A program made the translations under genes and the position numbers. Shown here in pieces: positions 63,488 to 64,000 of a DNA stretch of 64,000 nt. Position 1 is the stretch's first letter, and the number at the start of each line of letters is the position of its first letter. The DNA comes from Actinostola sp. cb2023 (taxonomy: Eukaryota > Cnidaria > Anthozoa > Actiniaria > Actinostolidae): positions 141,501 through 205,500 of the forward strand of contig JAUJYZ010000636.1 in NCBI GenBank assembly GCA_033675265.1. The letters run 5' to 3'. The notes under the pieces are model-generated. The model was not told where the DNA came from, made no database searches, and saw nothing but the letters and a program-made list of their open reading frames with translations.

Positions 63488-63623
63488 TATTACAGTTAGA
63501 GTTGTGTAATACGGCTGGATATTTTTACGAGTCTTGCCGTATTTTGACGAGCCGTAGGCGAGGCAAAATACAAATAGACGAGTAAAAATGTCCAGCCGTA
63601 TTACACAACTCTAACTGTAATAA
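63488..63623. repeat. 136-bp foldback with GC-rich core
   Basis: TTATTACAGTTAGAGTTGTG, TAATACGGCTGGA pairs with TCCAGCCGTATTA, CACAACTCTAACTGTAATAA. Core GACGAGCCGTAGGCGAGGC is the inverse of the shared GCCTCG...CGGCTCG loop. Confidence 0.88.
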
Positions 63624-64000
63624 ATTGTTTATTATACGACAACAAAATAAACCCCCCAAAAAACGTCCTTTTCTTTGCTTATTTGTTAGCGTACAAAAGC
63701 TGTTTTGCCATCGAGCGCGCGCTCGAGAGATTTTTCGTTGGCTTTTTTCACCAAAAAGATTGGATTTTCTTCATATTTTCTATACAGATATCATTAAAAA
63801 GTAGTTGTTTGTTTCCCTATTCTCTTTAGAAATACTTTTCTGTCGTTGTATAGTGATTTTTCTTTTTGCAAAGAAAACCAAAACTGGTACAAAATATGCT
63901 GTGTTCAAAACCGGTTTTACCGGGTTACAAGCCGGGTAATACGACAATCTACAGTGGGTAATACGCTCGGATATTTGGAGGATTTTGTGCCCTTTTATGG
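63624..64000. other. right edge, no further exon seen
   Basis: I looked for the next ERCC1 exon (RGNP-type start after an acceptor) and did not find it. GAGCGCGCGCTCGAG near 63715 is a short palindrome. Confidence 0.5.

Overview
The window is eukaryotic nuclear DNA: spliced genes with GT-AG introns of many kilobases, no bacterial-style gene packing, and more than half of the sequence made of satellites, minisatellites and small transposons. Gene content and transposon types (a tyrosine-recombinase retrotransposon, Penelope-like elements, many foldback elements) suit a marine invertebrate. My impression of the repeat families is an anthozoan cnidarian (coral or anemone), but that is recollection, not proof.

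Three host genes can be read by joining exons whose reading phases agree. (1) LIX1, plus strand, 5756-19142: three coding exons, 280 residues, complete. (2) GNPTG, minus strand, 62242 down to 33071: ten coding exons, 324 residues, all nine junctions in phase. It has a signal peptide, a six-cysteine MRH domain, a DMAP1-interacting-type segment and a C-terminal coiled coil. It is the gamma subunit of the Golgi enzyme that starts mannose-6-phosphate tagging of lysosomal hydrolases. (3) The 5' part of a probable ERCC1 gene, plus strand, from 62389. It lies head to head with GNPTG, with 146 bases between start codons, so the two probably share a promoter.

Layout: 1-2765, a 40-bp satellite with a 360-bp higher-order repeat; 3985-4866, a solo LTR with target duplication; 5313-5405, a TGGCA-rich patch before LIX1; 5756-19142, LIX1 with introns holding foldback elements, a Gypsy remnant, a Penelope-like remnant and hammerhead-like motifs; 19143-33070, intergenic repeats, including a terminal-inverted-repeat element carrying a RecQ-like helicase fragment and a block of palindromic CCGTTCTAGCGGGTT units; 33071-62242, GNPTG; 62243-64000, shared promoter and ERCC1 start.

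The GNPTG introns are the most unusual part. Intron 7 begins with a 56-bp minisatellite made from the end of exon 7 together with its 5' splice site, in 17 copies. Intron 4 holds a 5.4-kb DIRS-order retrotransposon with split direct repeats (A1-coding-B1-A2-B2). Intron 2 holds a 33-bp minisatellite ending just before the exon 3 acceptor. Other introns hold foldback elements, TA-flanked MITEs, a pair of 9-bp-TSD MITEs and Penelope-type hammerhead motifs.
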